The translations under genes were made by a program, and so were the position numbers. This document shows, in pieces, positions 1 through 7,943 of a stretch of 19,041 nucleotides of DNA. Each line of letters starts with the position of its first letter. Position 1 is the stretch's first letter. Source of the stretch: Chloroflexota bacterium (GTDB lineage: Bacteria; Chloroflexota; Anaerolineae; Promineifilales; Promineifilaceae); contig QQUD01000214.1 in NCBI GenBank assembly GCA_008501785.1, forward strand, positions 1 through 19,041, read 5' to 3'. The notes under the pieces were generated by a model that had not been told where the DNA came from, did not search any database, and saw only the letters and a program-made list of their open reading frames with translations.

Positions 1-146
1 GCATCTTCAGGCATGCCATCCCCTTTGTTGATGATGAAATAAAAATCGCCTTCCCATTTTTTGGCAGCATTGGCATATGCCGCACTGTTATTTAGCTCTT
101 GCATGAGTGCTTTGGCCCATGCATCAGACGCAAATTGAATACCCAT
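1..146 (-). CDS. SCP2 sterol-binding-like protein, N-terminal part (cut by window edge)
   Basis: Only the first 48 codons are present; the gene runs off the left edge. The ATG at 144-146 is preceded by a good ribosome binding site (GGAGAG, about 6 bases upstream). The visible protein begins MGIQFASDAWAKALMQELN and continues with a conserved-looking stretch containing WEGDFYF. From memory this resembles small stand-alone SCP2 (sterol carrier protein 2) domain proteins, which bind lipids in a hydrophobic cavity; no catalytic residues can be judged from this part. It has the same orientation as the polysaccharide genes but is separated from them by 129 bases with a possible terminator, so it is probably an unrelated transcription unit. 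The family call rests on a short N-terminus only. Confidence 0.55.
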   Translation of the reverse strand, partial: MGIQFASDAWAKALMQELNNSAAYANAAKKWEGDFYFIINKGDGMPED

Positions 147-231
147 ATTATCTCTCCAACTTGAACTATTTTTAGTGAGCTTTTAGAATTAATTGGGATG
201 GAATAAGGCTCACTTAAGGAACAATAATGTC

Positions 232-249
232 AAAAAGGGTAGCACACCC
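232..249 (-). terminator. Weak intrinsic terminator after the polysaccharide operon
   Basis: Read on the minus strand, 27 bases after the stop of the last polysaccharide gene, GGGT-GTGCT-ACCC forms a 4-bp stem with a 5-base loop, followed directly by TTTTT. Just before it, around 250-271, a second imperfect hairpin (ACATTT-GCA-AAATGT) can form. The stem is short, so termination may be partial. The T-run runs into a perfect TTGACA hexamer (minus strand, 228-233), but I see no convincing -10 box at the right distance. A 7-bp inverted repeat, AGTGAGC at 174-180 and GCTCACT at 208-214, lies in the rest of this gap. Confidence 0.4.
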
Positions 250-275
250 ACAACATTTTGCAAATGTGGAAAAAA

Positions 276-1571
276 TCAATGTGTGACAATACGATACATA
301 GCCGTCATTAATCCCAATCCCATCCAAAACAACAAACCTGGTTTTGCCCCTAGAGCGAGTGCATCTGTCATACCAAACAGATGCAAGGCAATGATGCCGG
401 ATAGAATACCGAGGGAAAACGGCCGTAAAGTCACATCCTTTTTCCCAACTTCCCATCCCAGCCAGCCTACGATCAGCAATATCGCCCCGTATGCAATCAG
501 TCCGGGGATGCCCAAATCAAGTGCTGTTTGTAAAAAGATGTTGTGTGCGTGGGCAATATCGTAACTAGGTGTAACATTTAAGGGGTAAAGTCGCCGCGCC
601 ACCTGACGGAATGTGCCTAAACCAGTGCCGGTAAATGGGAAATCTCCAGCCGCCGCCACACCCCACTGCCACACCTCCTGCCGAAATCCAATGGTAGACA
701 GATTCCCAACCACAGATTCTTGATTAGGGTCTTGCCAAATAAGCGCAATGCGTTCTGGGCCGAGCCACATAAGCCCGCCAATACCAACAAACATCATGAG
801 GAGGATAACGGCCGTTATCCATTTTCTAAACACTGCTGAGACAGGTAACTGCTGCCGCCATAAAAACAAGAGAACAAATAGTGTACCAGCCATGCCAATA
901 TAGCCACTACGCGATTGAGTCAGCAGCAACAAGACAGCTCCTATCACAAAAAGAACCAGTACCACAAGCCGTATCCAAACAGGTTTTTCAAGCTGCTGCC
1001 AACCAAGCAACAGTGAAATCAACAATGGCAGCCAAATCAAAATAATACTTGCAATTTGATTGGTATGGACACCATTAGCAGCGCTTTCTGGTAATAGAAA
1101 GGAGGCTCCTGGCAATTGACTGGCAATTTCTTCTAGCACAGGGATTTTTGCCAACCAATTCGCATTTAACACGCCTAAAATTGTGAACCCCAAACCCACA
1201 ACAACAAACCCACATATGAGCAGCCATAGCATTCTTTGATTGGTACAAAAAAGCGATATGTACCGCCAAACAGTTATGCCCAGCAATAGTCCTGTGGCTT
1301 TAGGTAAGGTTAATTCAATATCAGCAGTCACTAAAATGCTGACACCCAGCATCAGCAAAAACATCAAAATGGCAATATTAATGGGAGTCTGAGGCAAAAT
1401 CAGCCGAGAAGCTGTTGACTTTGGATACAGCCACAAGAAAGCTAAAAATAGTAACGAAAAAAATGTTCCCACTGTCGAGACTTCTGGGAACAATAGAAAG
1501 GGGGTTATGAGCACAAGAACGGCCGTTTCCAGCCAAAATGTTCGATGAGGCACTATCTGGTCAGTATGCAC
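276..1571 (-). CDS. Wzy/WaaL-type O-antigen polymerase or ligase (first of two)
   Basis: Integral membrane protein of about 431 residues, nearly all hydrophobic helices. The C-terminal half carries the Wzy_C/O-antigen ligase pattern: LTQSRSGYIG in the middle, then a periplasmic-loop-like region at about 297-360 with GTGLGTF and HAHN (341-344), followed by LDLGIPG. This family either polymerises lipid-linked repeat units (Wzy) or ligates finished chains to an acceptor (WaaL) on the outer face of the membrane; sequence alone rarely separates the two. I chose GTG at 1569-1571, which has AGGGG 5 bases upstream and overlaps the preceding gene by 11 bases. TTG at 1587-1589 would add six residues, and GTG at 1551-1553 would remove six. 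It is the last gene of the run. A second member of the family lies at 10832-12328. Confidence 0.85.
   Translation of the reverse strand: MHTDQIVPHRTFWLETAVLVLITPFLLFPEVSTVGTFFSLLFLAFLWLYPKSTASRLILPQTPINIAILMFLLMLGVSILVTADIELTLPKATGLLLGITVWRYISLFCTNQRMLWLLICGFVVVGLGFTILGVLNANWLAKIPVLEEIASQLPGASFLLPESAANGVHTNQIASIILIWLPLLISLLLGWQQLEKPVWIRLVVLVLFVIGAVLLLLTQSRSGYIGMAGTLFVLLFLWRQQLPVSAVFRKWITAVILLMMFVGIGGLMWLGPERIALIWQDPNQESVVGNLSTIGFRQEVWQWGVAAAGDFPFTGTGLGTFRQVARRLYPLNVTPSYDIAHAHNIFLQTALDLGIPGLIAYGAILLIVGWLGWEVGKKDVTLRPFSLGILSGIIALHLFGMTDALALGAKPGLLFWMGLGLMTAMYRIVTH
803..820. repeat. 18-bp perfect palindrome centred on an ACGGCCGT copy
   Basis: GGATAACGGCCGTTATCC reads the same on both strands. 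It lies inside the coding sequence of the first Wzy/WaaL-like gene and is the longest extension of the dispersed octamer. It may simply be a chance lengthening of the common motif. Confidence 0.6.
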
Positions 1572-2979
1572 CTTTGCCCCTAAACACAACCCACGGGGTT
1601 TTTAACAAAATGTAGAGGTCCATCCAGATGGAGTAATTTTGCACATAGAAGATGTCATCATCAGTGAAAAGGTGCATCGGTTTGTCAGAACGGCCGTTTA
1701 CCTGCCACCATCCCGTCATTCCTTGCGGCACAGCAAACCGTTTATGCTGCCATGGTTCATAATGATTCACCATCCACGGCAGTTCAGGACGTGGACCAAC
1801 CAGGCTCATTTCACCTTTTAATACATTAAACAATTGGGGTAACTCATCTAAGCTGGTACGTCGTAACGTTCGTCCAACCTTTGTAATACGAGGGTCGTCA
1901 CGCTTTTTGAAAATAATTTGCCCACTTTCATTTAATTTGTTGAAATTCTCTTGTATTGCATCTGCACCATTGATCATAGTTCGAAATTTAAACATGTAGA
2001 AAACACGGCCGTTTTCACCAACGCGTGGCTGTCGAAAAACAACCGGGCCAGAAGAATCAAAACGAATCAAAATGGCCATCACAATGATGATAGGAAGTGC
2101 AAAAATCATGAGAATACTTCCCAATACCAGATCAAACAGTCGCTTCACCAATCGCTGCACTTCATTTAAAGCCGGATCGCGTAAGTTGATCATCGGTACG
2201 CCACCAAAATCTTCAACAGAAGCGCGATATAAGGCTAAACTAAAATAATCTGGCACAACACGAACATTTACAGGCAAATCATGTAATGTAAGTGCTAATT
2301 GATTTACTTTCCCATACGCTCTTTGAGGCAGTGCAATTACAACGTCATCCACCTGGTGAGATTTAACAACCTCCCGTACTTCCTTCAAATCGCCTAATAT
2401 TGGCAAGCTATTTCCGCGCTTTTGAGGATTATCATCCAAATATCCAACCAATCGTAATCCAGACCATTGGTTAGATTCAATCATGTTTCCGATACGACAT
2501 CCAACATCTCCTGCTCCAATAACGAGCACATGCCGAATTTTCGAAGGAAGGCGATAGGCTCTATAAATTATCCGAACCAATATCCGCCAGCTAAGCAAAG
2601 AAAAAAGATTAATTACAATATAAGTGGCAAATAACCATCGTGAAAATTCGCGAAAGAAAAGATATAAAATCCCTGCCAGAATTAAAGAAGCAATTCCAGA
2701 TGCAACAACAACAGTTTGTAGTTCATCAACTGCTTTGTAAATGCGTTTTGGATCGTATACGGAAGCAACTAAAAAGGTAAAAACCCAAAGAATCGGAAAA
2801 ACTAAATAAAGAAAGGATGGAGAATTTTGTTGCAGGTCCAGAACAGTTACCGGCACTAACCCTGGCAAACCAATTAATAGCGGGCGTAAGTGAAATGCAC
2901 CCAAAAAGGCTAAAAATGAAGTCCCCATATCTAACAGGATCGAAAAAATCGTGAAATTCACGCTAAATCGATGTAGCAT
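1561..2979 (-). CDS. Initiating polyprenyl-phosphate sugar-1-phosphate transferase (WcaJ/WbaP type)
   Basis: A 472-residue polyprenyl glycosylphosphotransferase of the large, multi-domain type. It starts polysaccharide synthesis by moving a sugar-1-phosphate from a nucleotide sugar to undecaprenyl phosphate at the inner face of the membrane. Residues 1-140 hold about five hydrophobic segments. Residues 150-245 form a nucleotide-binding-like (CoA_binding_3) domain with GAGDVG at 155-160. Residues 277-472 are the catalytic bacterial sugar transferase domain, with a hydrophobic re-entrant segment, KFRTM at 331-335, the catalytic Asp-Glu pair at 378-379 (TSLDELPQL) and SLVGPRPE at 392-399. The length is normal. 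The ATG at 2977-2979 has GGAGG at ideal distance, the best binding site in the window, so this gene may be strongly or separately expressed. Which sugar it loads cannot be read from the sequence. Confidence 0.93.
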   Translation of the reverse strand: MLHRFSVNFTIFSILLDMGTSFLAFLGAFHLRPLLIGLPGLVPVTVLDLQQNSPSFLYLVFPILWVFTFLVASVYDPKRIYKAVDELQTVVVASGIASLILAGILYLFFREFSRWLFATYIVINLFSLLSWRILVRIIYRAYRLPSKIRHVLVIGAGDVGCRIGNMIESNQWSGLRLVGYLDDNPQKRGNSLPILGDLKEVREVVKSHQVDDVVIALPQRAYGKVNQLALTLHDLPVNVRVVPDYFSLALYRASVEDFGGVPMINLRDPALNEVQRLVKRLFDLVLGSILMIFALPIIIVMAILIRFDSSGPVVFRQPRVGENGRVFYMFKFRTMINGADAIQENFNKLNESGQIIFKKRDDPRITKVGRTLRRTSLDELPQLFNVLKGEMSLVGPRPELPWMVNHYEPWQHKRFAVPQGMTGWWQVNGRSDKPMHLFTDDDIFYVQNYSIWMDLYILLKTPWVVFRGKGAY

Positions 2980-3036
2980 CAATACCTCCTCATATCAAAC
3001 TCTTCCTAAGGCAAATTGCAAGCGAAAATGAAAGTT

Positions 3037-3070
3037 GAAACCTCTTTTTGAACTGTGGAAAAAAGGTTTC
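3037..3070 (-). other. Imperfect hairpin between the WcaI-like gene and the initiating transferase
   Basis: The 98-base gap at 2980-3077 is among the largest inside the cluster. GAAACCTCTTTTT (3037-3049) faces AAAAAAGGTTTC (3059-3070) across a 9-base loop, giving a stem of about 12 pairs with one flaw. On the minus strand no U-run follows it, so it is not a normal terminator; it might slow polymerase or stabilise an RNA end. Downstream of it, TTGCAA (3016-3021) and TGATAT (2992-2997, minus strand), 18 bases apart, are a weak candidate promoter for the transferase gene. Confidence 0.25.
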
Positions 3071-3077
3071 TTCTATC

Positions 3078-4274
3078 TCAGTGCAACATAGTCAAAATTA
3101 TCTTTTCAAATTGTCGTCCAATCATTTCAATATTGAACATTTTTTCAGCATAAGAACGCCCATTTTTTGCAAACTCACGACTGAGAACATGATTATCAAT
3201 CATGTCATTTGCTGCTGCAACAAATCCTTCGATATCTAAAGGATCAACAACAACACCTGCTTTATGTTGTGTAACAATTCTTGCAGCCAAGTTTTCCAAA
3301 GGCACCGCTAATAACAACGGCCGTTCTGAACACAAGTAAGAAAGCACTTTTGATGGGACAGAAAAGATACCTGCATCGGGTTCTAAAATGGCTACAAGGA
3401 TGTCAGAAGAACCAAGAACATTTGGATATTGTAAAAATGGCTGGAATGGCATCAGCTTCAAGTTGCCAAGATTATACCTCTGTTTCTGCTCTTGCAGCCA
3501 ATCAGCGCCCAAACCTTCAGATACAACAACTATTTCGATATTTGGTTTGTCCTGAAAATGCCTCGCCAATTGCAGCAACAGATCCGGATTATGTTTCATT
3601 CCTAACGTACCCGAATATAAAATGCAAAATTTATCTTCGAGCGAATGATTGATCGCCCATTCATTATTTTTCGGTCGTACCGGCAGTTCATTTAGCGGTG
3701 CCCAATTGGGGATAACATGGGTTTTCTCTTTTGAAACACCCCACGCTGACATCAGCGGATGAAAATCTTCTGTAATTAACACAATCTCATCGCTTTGAAG
3801 CAACAGTTTTTTTTCTAGCCAACTATAATATCCTCCAACAAATTCCCCCAGAAGCGGGAGTTTTTTGTTAAGAATTTTTTTGATGGCAATACCATATAAA
3901 TCTTGTACCCAAAAAACAAGCTTCTTGTTTGTGTGTTTGAGTGCTTTGTAAACGGCCGTTTGTGCATCTGGCGGAACATTAGCCAAAATCACAACATCCG
4001 GTGAGAACGCTTGAATTTGGTCAATGAGCAGACGACTATATTTTAACTCTTGCGCACGTCTCTTTAAATAAGCATATTTTTGAAAAGGTTCATCGAGTTC
4101 AATACCCACAACATCAAACGTGTCAGGGTCTTCCTTCAATTTAGATAAAGAACCTTTTGGGGTTTGAAAAAAGGTGGCGTAAGAGTGCAGCACCTGATGC
4201 CCTCTCCGTGCCAATTCGCGGCTTAATTGGACTTGAAATGGATGCCCAGAACGATCATGATTCAATATTCGCAA
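3078..4274 (-). CDS. GT4 glycosyltransferase, WcaI-like
   Basis: A 398-residue GT-B-fold glycosyltransferase that should add one sugar to the lipid-linked repeat unit in the cytoplasm. The N-terminus, MRILNHDRSGHPFQVQLSRE, is typical of WcaI-like enzymes of colanic-acid-type clusters. The C-terminal donor-binding half shows YSGTLG (near 220), then SVPSKVLSYL from 305 and SERPLLLAV. This subgroup uses the Pro-Ser-Lys region in place of the usual EX7E motif, so the lack of a classical EX7E is expected. The start is TTG at 4272-4274, with GAAGG 7 bases upstream; the protein begins right at the conserved family N-terminus, which supports this unusual codon. It follows the FkbM gene after 29 bases. 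Donor and acceptor sugars are unknown. Confidence 0.85.
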   Translation of the reverse strand: MRILNHDRSGHPFQVQLSRELARRGHQVLHSYATFFQTPKGSLSKLKEDPDTFDVVGIELDEPFQKYAYLKRRAQELKYSRLLIDQIQAFSPDVVILANVPPDAQTAVYKALKHTNKKLVFWVQDLYGIAIKKILNKKLPLLGEFVGGYYSWLEKKLLLQSDEIVLITEDFHPLMSAWGVSKEKTHVIPNWAPLNELPVRPKNNEWAINHSLEDKFCILYSGTLGMKHNPDLLLQLARHFQDKPNIEIVVVSEGLGADWLQEQKQRYNLGNLKLMPFQPFLQYPNVLGSSDILVAILEPDAGIFSVPSKVLSYLCSERPLLLAVPLENLAARIVTQHKAGVVVDPLDIEGFVAAANDMIDNHVLSREFAKNGRSYAEKMFNIEMIGRQFEKIILTMLH

Positions 4275-4303
4275 GATACTACCTTCTTAATAACACAACT
4301 TTT

Positions 4304-5065
4304 TCAAGAATCTTTGGCACGAAAAGCATAACTTCGATCATCAAGAAAAAGAGGGTCAACTTCACCTTCAGCAGGCTCTACAGGAACAGCCTGACGTGAA
4401 TATCCAAAACTTTCCAGCAAGTCCAGCAATGTTTCTCTGTGAACGCCTTTATGAACTTCAACTATCAATTTAGGGCAATGTGCTTTTAATAAGGATTGCA
4501 TACCACGAACTGCTTCAATTTCCATACCTTGCACATCAATTTTTACCCCATCAATATGCGGGTTGTCGCCACAAATCTGCGACCATAACCAATCTAATCG
4601 CGCTGCATAAAAAGGCTCTTGCCAATCACCTTGTGCAATAGTGCTATCAATCATGCCTCGTGAGGTTGACAGACTGTGCATGGAAAGCTCCTTCGGAGCC
4701 GCGATTGCTAAAGGGACAATAGTCATTTGCGGTAAATCGTTAAGCTGACGTGTTTGCTGAATAAATCCGGCCGTGCGAAACATCGGTTCAAACGCGTATA
4801 CGCGACCCATTTTACCAACCAGATTACTCATTGCCAAAGCGACATATCCATAATGAGAGCCAATATCGAGCCAGGTCTCACCTGGTTTAATATTTTGAGA
4901 CAGCCAATCGAGTAACGGCCGTTCATTTTTGCCCAAAATTGCACTTGGATAATCATGCCACGACGTTACAAGCCACTGTCCACGAAGCGGACCACTCCAG
5001 ATACGATGTTTATGTGTACGACGGGGCAACCAGCCCCTGATAAATGATTTCAATTCTTTATTCAC
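4304..5065 (-). CDS. FkbM-family SAM-dependent methyltransferase
   Basis: A 253-residue cytoplasmic methyltransferase that probably O-methylates a sugar of the repeat unit. S-adenosylmethionine motif I is WLDIGSHYGYVAL at about 65-77, followed by the acidic AFEP (91-94) that would hold the ribose. VKIDVQGMEIEAVRGM at 174-189 is the FkbM signature, in which the Asp-x-Gln/Glu-Gly segment is conserved. The start is GTG at 5063-5065, giving MNKELKSFIRG; the upstream binding site (GAGAA) is poor and about 11 bases away. The neighbours are two GT4 enzymes, as is common for FkbM genes in glycan clusters. The 63-base gap before it, with a run of A/T, is one of the larger spacings here. The position that is methylated cannot be deduced. 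Confidence 0.88.
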   Translation of the reverse strand: MNKELKSFIRGWLPRRTHKHRIWSGPLRGQWLVTSWHDYPSAILGKNERPLLDWLSQNIKPGETWLDIGSHYGYVALAMSNLVGKMGRVYAFEPMFRTAGFIQQTRQLNDLPQMTIVPLAIAAPKELSMHSLSTSRGMIDSTIAQGDWQEPFYAARLDWLWSQICGDNPHIDGVKIDVQGMEIEAVRGMQSLLKAHCPKLIVEVHKGVHRETLLDLLESFGYSRQAVPVEPAEGEVDPLFLDDRSYAFRAKDS

Positions 5066-5128
5066 AATAAATCTATTCTCAACCTATATTATTCAAATCA
5101 ATTGGAACGTAGATAATCTCTCGTTTTT

Positions 5129-6301
5129 TTATTCTGACCCTAAAATAATTGGAATCAAACGGTCCAAATGAATTTGACTGGTGAAATTTTGTTCAAATTG
5201 CTTCCTTGCGTTTAAACAAAATTGCTTATATTTCTCTGCGTCCTTCCACATATGTTCAACTTTTTCGGCAATTTGAGCAGGCTGTTTGGATTCTACTAAA
5301 TAGCCATTGTATCCATCAACAATTTGTTCAGGGATTCCTCGGAAACATGTCGAAATGACAGGGAGTCCAAACGCCAAGGCTTCAATAATCGAAATGGGCT
5401 GCCCCTCCCAAGGATACCAAGTAGGTAAAATCAGAACATGAGATTGTTCCAATATTTTTTGCTTTTCGTCTCCTAAAACAACGCCATGATAATCAACGAA
5501 CTCTTCAAGACCATATGCTTGAATTCGTTCAAAAAAATTTTCTTTAGCTTCTTCTGCTGAATTCCATTGTGAGCCATAAACATGCTGCACAAATTCGCCA
5601 CAAAACGACAAGTGTACCGGAATACCTCGTTGATTTAAAATATGGCACGCTTCTAAACAGTCTAAATACCCTTTTGCTTCAATAAGGTTGGACAAATACA
5701 ATAATCGAACAGGCTCAGAATCATAAATGTCTCGGATTGAATTATCTACCACTGGCAAAAGATCAAAAGGCAATGCATTTGGCACCACAACTAACAGATC
5801 ATCGGCATTTGTTAAAAAAGAAAATTGTTCGCGAAGTAATTCCCCTAAAACAATAATCGCTTGCGCCTTGGACAAGGTGCGACGAATCAACTGCTTCATC
5901 CATGTTGATTGTTCATCATAAAACAACCCGTATCCGCCACTATGGACATGAAGAACGACACGACGACGAAGCAATGATGCAACCCAAATCATGAAACAAT
6001 CACGCAAAAAACTACCTTTAGATAGGCCAATTGTTATGTAGATGGAGGAGGCGTTGAAAACGGCCGTAATAAACCGCACCAATTCACCAACACCTTGCAA
6101 TGCTCGTCCCAACGAAAAAGCACCAACCTGGCGAGATGCACGCTTCGATTCAGTATTTATAACGTGAAAAGGAATCCCCCTCTCTTCCATACCGTGAATC
6201 ACCAACCTGAATGCCATACTTAAACCATTAGGTTTAGCCGCATCCAACCCAACTAACAATACCCCCTTGAAAGCACTATTATTCAAACGCCCATACTCCA
6301 T
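5129..6301 (-). CDS. GT4 glycosyltransferase
   Basis: A 390-residue GT-B retaining glycosyltransferase. The N-terminal acceptor half has GLDAAKPNGLSMA (residues 18-30) and LHVHSGGYG (117-125), the usual His-containing strand. The C-terminal half has LLYLSNLIEAKGY, the Lys-bearing donor phosphate site near 200-212, and a proper EX7E motif: Glu299 and Glu307 in WEGQPISIIEALAFG. Length and both halves are complete, so it should be active. ATG at 6299-6301 lies 9 bases after the stop of the kinase gene; the binding site is weak (GGGA), suggesting translational coupling. It contains the ACGGCCGT copy at 6060, the last before a 9.3-kb stretch without any. Confidence 0.88.
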   Translation of the reverse strand: MEYGRLNNSAFKGVLLVGLDAAKPNGLSMAFRLVIHGMEERGIPFHVINTESKRASRQVGAFSLGRALQGVGELVRFITAVFNASSIYITIGLSKGSFLRDCFMIWVASLLRRRVVLHVHSGGYGLFYDEQSTWMKQLIRRTLSKAQAIIVLGELLREQFSFLTNADDLLVVVPNALPFDLLPVVDNSIRDIYDSEPVRLLYLSNLIEAKGYLDCLEACHILNQRGIPVHLSFCGEFVQHVYGSQWNSAEEAKENFFERIQAYGLEEFVDYHGVVLGDEKQKILEQSHVLILPTWYPWEGQPISIIEALAFGLPVISTCFRGIPEQIVDGYNGYLVESKQPAQIAEKVEHMWKDAEKYKQFCLNARKQFEQNFTSQIHLDRLIPIILGSE

Positions 6302-6310
6302 CTTTAAAAT

Positions 6311-6949
6311 TTATCCCAACTTCTTTTGCAAAATGTCAGTCGACAATCCAACCTGCTCACATATAGAAACAGTCGTTTCAATAGGCGATAATGTCGTTGT
6401 ATCTACATGAATGATAGGTCCTAAAACACCCAAATAATTCTTCATCAACGCCTGTTGCTTCACAATCTCTTCCAATGGCAGCTCAGGCTTTCGCAAATAT
6501 ATTAAATTTGGGTCTCCTGTCAATAGGACAATAAATTGTGGTTTAGGGACAATCTTTGCTAAAAAATTAGACAACCAGGGGATGCGAGCCAATTTATATC
6601 GTCGAGGGTGAAAAAGCAAATCATAAAAATACCGCTCATAAACAACAACATTACCCCGAATCAAATGTGAACGCAGCCTAAAAAACCAGCCTAATACAAA
6701 ATCAAAAAAAATATAAAAATGCATCGCCACAGAAAACACCCATGATCTTGTTGCAAACTGATCAGGTTGCGTCGTATCAACAGTGCCACTGTTCTTCAAC
6801 CCCGGGAATATTCGAGGCCGCCAATGAAATCGTGCAGTGGTCAAACCATTCGCTTGACTCGTTTCTTCAATAAGATCCGCCACAGTACTCTTACCACTTC
6901 CATCTGGACCAAAAAGAGCAACAACGTACCCACGACCTCTCTTATCCAT
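6311..6949 (-). CDS. Thymidylate-kinase-like P-loop kinase in a glycan cluster
   Basis: A 212-residue P-loop kinase with an intact Walker A, GPDGSGKST at 14-22. A VVVYERYFYDLL segment (101-112) matches the DR-Y/F substrate motif of thymidylate kinases, with Glu in place of Asp, and a lid-like RKPELPLEE lies at about 153-161. A housekeeping dTMP kinase is unlikely: the gene sits between two glycosyltransferases and has a hydrophobic insert around 73-92. Such stand-alone kinases in polysaccharide clusters are often thought to phosphorylate a sugar or glycan, but their substrates are mostly unproven. I chose ATG at 6947-6949 (8-base overlap with the preceding gene; GAGAGGG about 8 bases upstream) over TTG one codon earlier. 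See the gene at 7936-9072, which carries a degenerate copy of this fold. Confidence 0.75.
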   Translation of the reverse strand: MDKRGRGYVVALFGPDGSGKSTVADLIEETSQANGLTTARFHWRPRIFPGLKNSGTVDTTQPDQFATRSWVFSVAMHFYIFFDFVLGWFFRLRSHLIRGNVVVYERYFYDLLFHPRRYKLARIPWLSNFLAKIVPKPQFIVLLTGDPNLIYLRKPELPLEEIVKQQALMKNYLGVLGPIIHVDTTTLSPIETTVSICEQVGLSTDILQKKLG

Positions 6950-7943
6950 CAAACGACCCTCTCACCAACTCTCGATACAACTCAGCCAACTGCATCCCAA
7001 CCTTTGGCCAATCATACATCAAAATAAGCCCGCGAGTGTTTATTGGACCTGTTAGTGCAGAACGAACCATTTTCAACATATCACCATCATGCTCAAAAGA
7101 ACCATAATACAGCCCTTCCCCCGAAGGCAAAATATCAGGCAAACCACCAAACCGCGTTGTCACCACAGGCAAATTAGTTGCCATCGCTTCATACACACTC
7201 AATGGAAGTTGAATACATGCTTGTGCATCTACGGTGGGGAAAACATAGCAATCAGCCGCTTGATAAAACTGCTCAATCGCGGGTTGATATTGATTAATAA
7301 CAATACAACCCGCTTCTTCCAATTGAGCAATCAAAGATTTTGATTGCTCAGTTGTTGTACTTCCAATTACTACTACCTGAATATCATGACCGGCCTGCAA
7401 AGGAATTAATTTCAAAACATTTCTATCTTCCTTTAAATGACCTACATGCAACACTAGCTTTTTATCGGTTGGAAATCCTAAATCTGTTTTGATCTCAATT
7501 TTCTTTTGAGTAGATACAGGTGTAAATCGATCAATATCTACTCCAGAAATTGACATTAATCGGCTAAAAATATTTAACCGTTCAGCCCATTCCTGCCACT
7601 GTCTCGATTGCACGACAACGCAATTCGGAGGAAACAAACGAACGACAAATTCGGCAAACTGGTTCCAAAAAGGATTTGTAAACGATAAAATCGTTTTTAC
7701 ATGCCTTACACGACTTTTAAACCAACCAGCATACATCACACTACGATAAGTTGGCCCACCAACATAGTGCATAATATCAAAAGATTGAGCGCTAGATAAA
7801 GCTTCACGCGGAGACAACGCTTCTGCACAAAACCCATCTTGCTCATTCAAAACATGAGACAATCTTCGCGCAATTTTTTTCATCCCCTCATCATCATGTC
7901 CCTGCATATCACTAATAAAAACAACTCGCAAATCTTTACTCAC
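6942..7943 (-). CDS. GT4-like glycosyltransferase with altered EX7E motif
   Basis: About 333 residues, a rather short GT-B enzyme. SGVDIDRF (133-140) and LVLHVGHLKEDRN (163-175) are the linker and donor phosphate-binding segments of GT4. The C-terminal motif reads CIQLPLSVYEAMA: the second Glu (252) of EX7E is present, but the first position is Ile244, which is unusual and might mean altered donor binding or low activity. Two GTG starts are possible: 7950-7952, and 7941-7943, which has GGGAAG 8 bases upstream and an 8-base overlap with the preceding gene. I prefer the latter. It lies between the pseudokinase gene and the intact kinase gene, overlapping both, so the three are likely co-translated. 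Confidence 0.8.
   Translation of the reverse strand: MSKDLRVVFISDMQGHDDEGMKKIARRLSHVLNEQDGFCAEALSPREALSSAQSFDIMHYVGGPTYRSVMYAGWFKSRVRHVKTILSFTNPFWNQFAEFVVRLFPPNCVVVQSRQWQEWAERLNIFSRLMSISGVDIDRFTPVSTQKKIEIKTDLGFPTDKKLVLHVGHLKEDRNVLKLIPLQAGHDIQVVVIGSTTTEQSKSLIAQLEEAGCIVINQYQPAIEQFYQAADCYVFPTVDAQACIQLPLSVYEAMATNLPVVTTRFGGLPDILPSGEGLYYGSFEHDGDMLKMVRSALTGPINTRGLILMYDWPKVGMQLAELYRELVRGSFDG

Larger units (their letters stand above)
419..6067. repeat. Dispersed palindromic octamer ACGGCCGT, nine copies in the left 6.1 kb
   Basis: Exact copies of ACGGCCGT start at 419, 808, 1519, 1690, 2005, 3317, 3952, 4915 and 6060; a tenth lies at 15348. Seven of the ten extend to AACGGCCGTT. Of the eleven CGGCCG hexamers I found in the window, ten are flanked by A and T; the exception is CCGGCCGT at 4768. 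All copies are inside coding sequence and all three frames are used, giving Thr-Ala-Val, Arg-Pro or Asn-Gly-Arg. The constraint therefore acts on the DNA and not on the protein. The pattern resembles HIP1 (GCGATCGC) of cyanobacteria in kind, but the sequence differs. Confidence 0.85.

Noticed and set aside
174..214. AGTGAGC/GCTCACT inverted repeat as a terminator or operator
   Set aside because: The arms are 7 bases with a 27-base loop and no U-run on the minus strand; nothing ties it to a regulator. It is only mentioned in the terminator entry.
228..233. Perfect TTGACA (minus strand) as promoter of the SCP2-like gene
   Set aside because: No acceptable -10 hexamer lies 16-19 bases downstream, so I did not list it as a promoter.
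193..564. Open frame of 123 codons on the plus strand
   Set aside because: It lies almost wholly antisense to the first Wzy/WaaL-like gene, has no recognisable domain and is a shadow of that gene's codon pattern.
3281..3652. Plus-strand open frame of 123 codons
   Set aside because: Antisense to the WcaI-like glycosyltransferase, which has clear family motifs; the plus-strand product has none.
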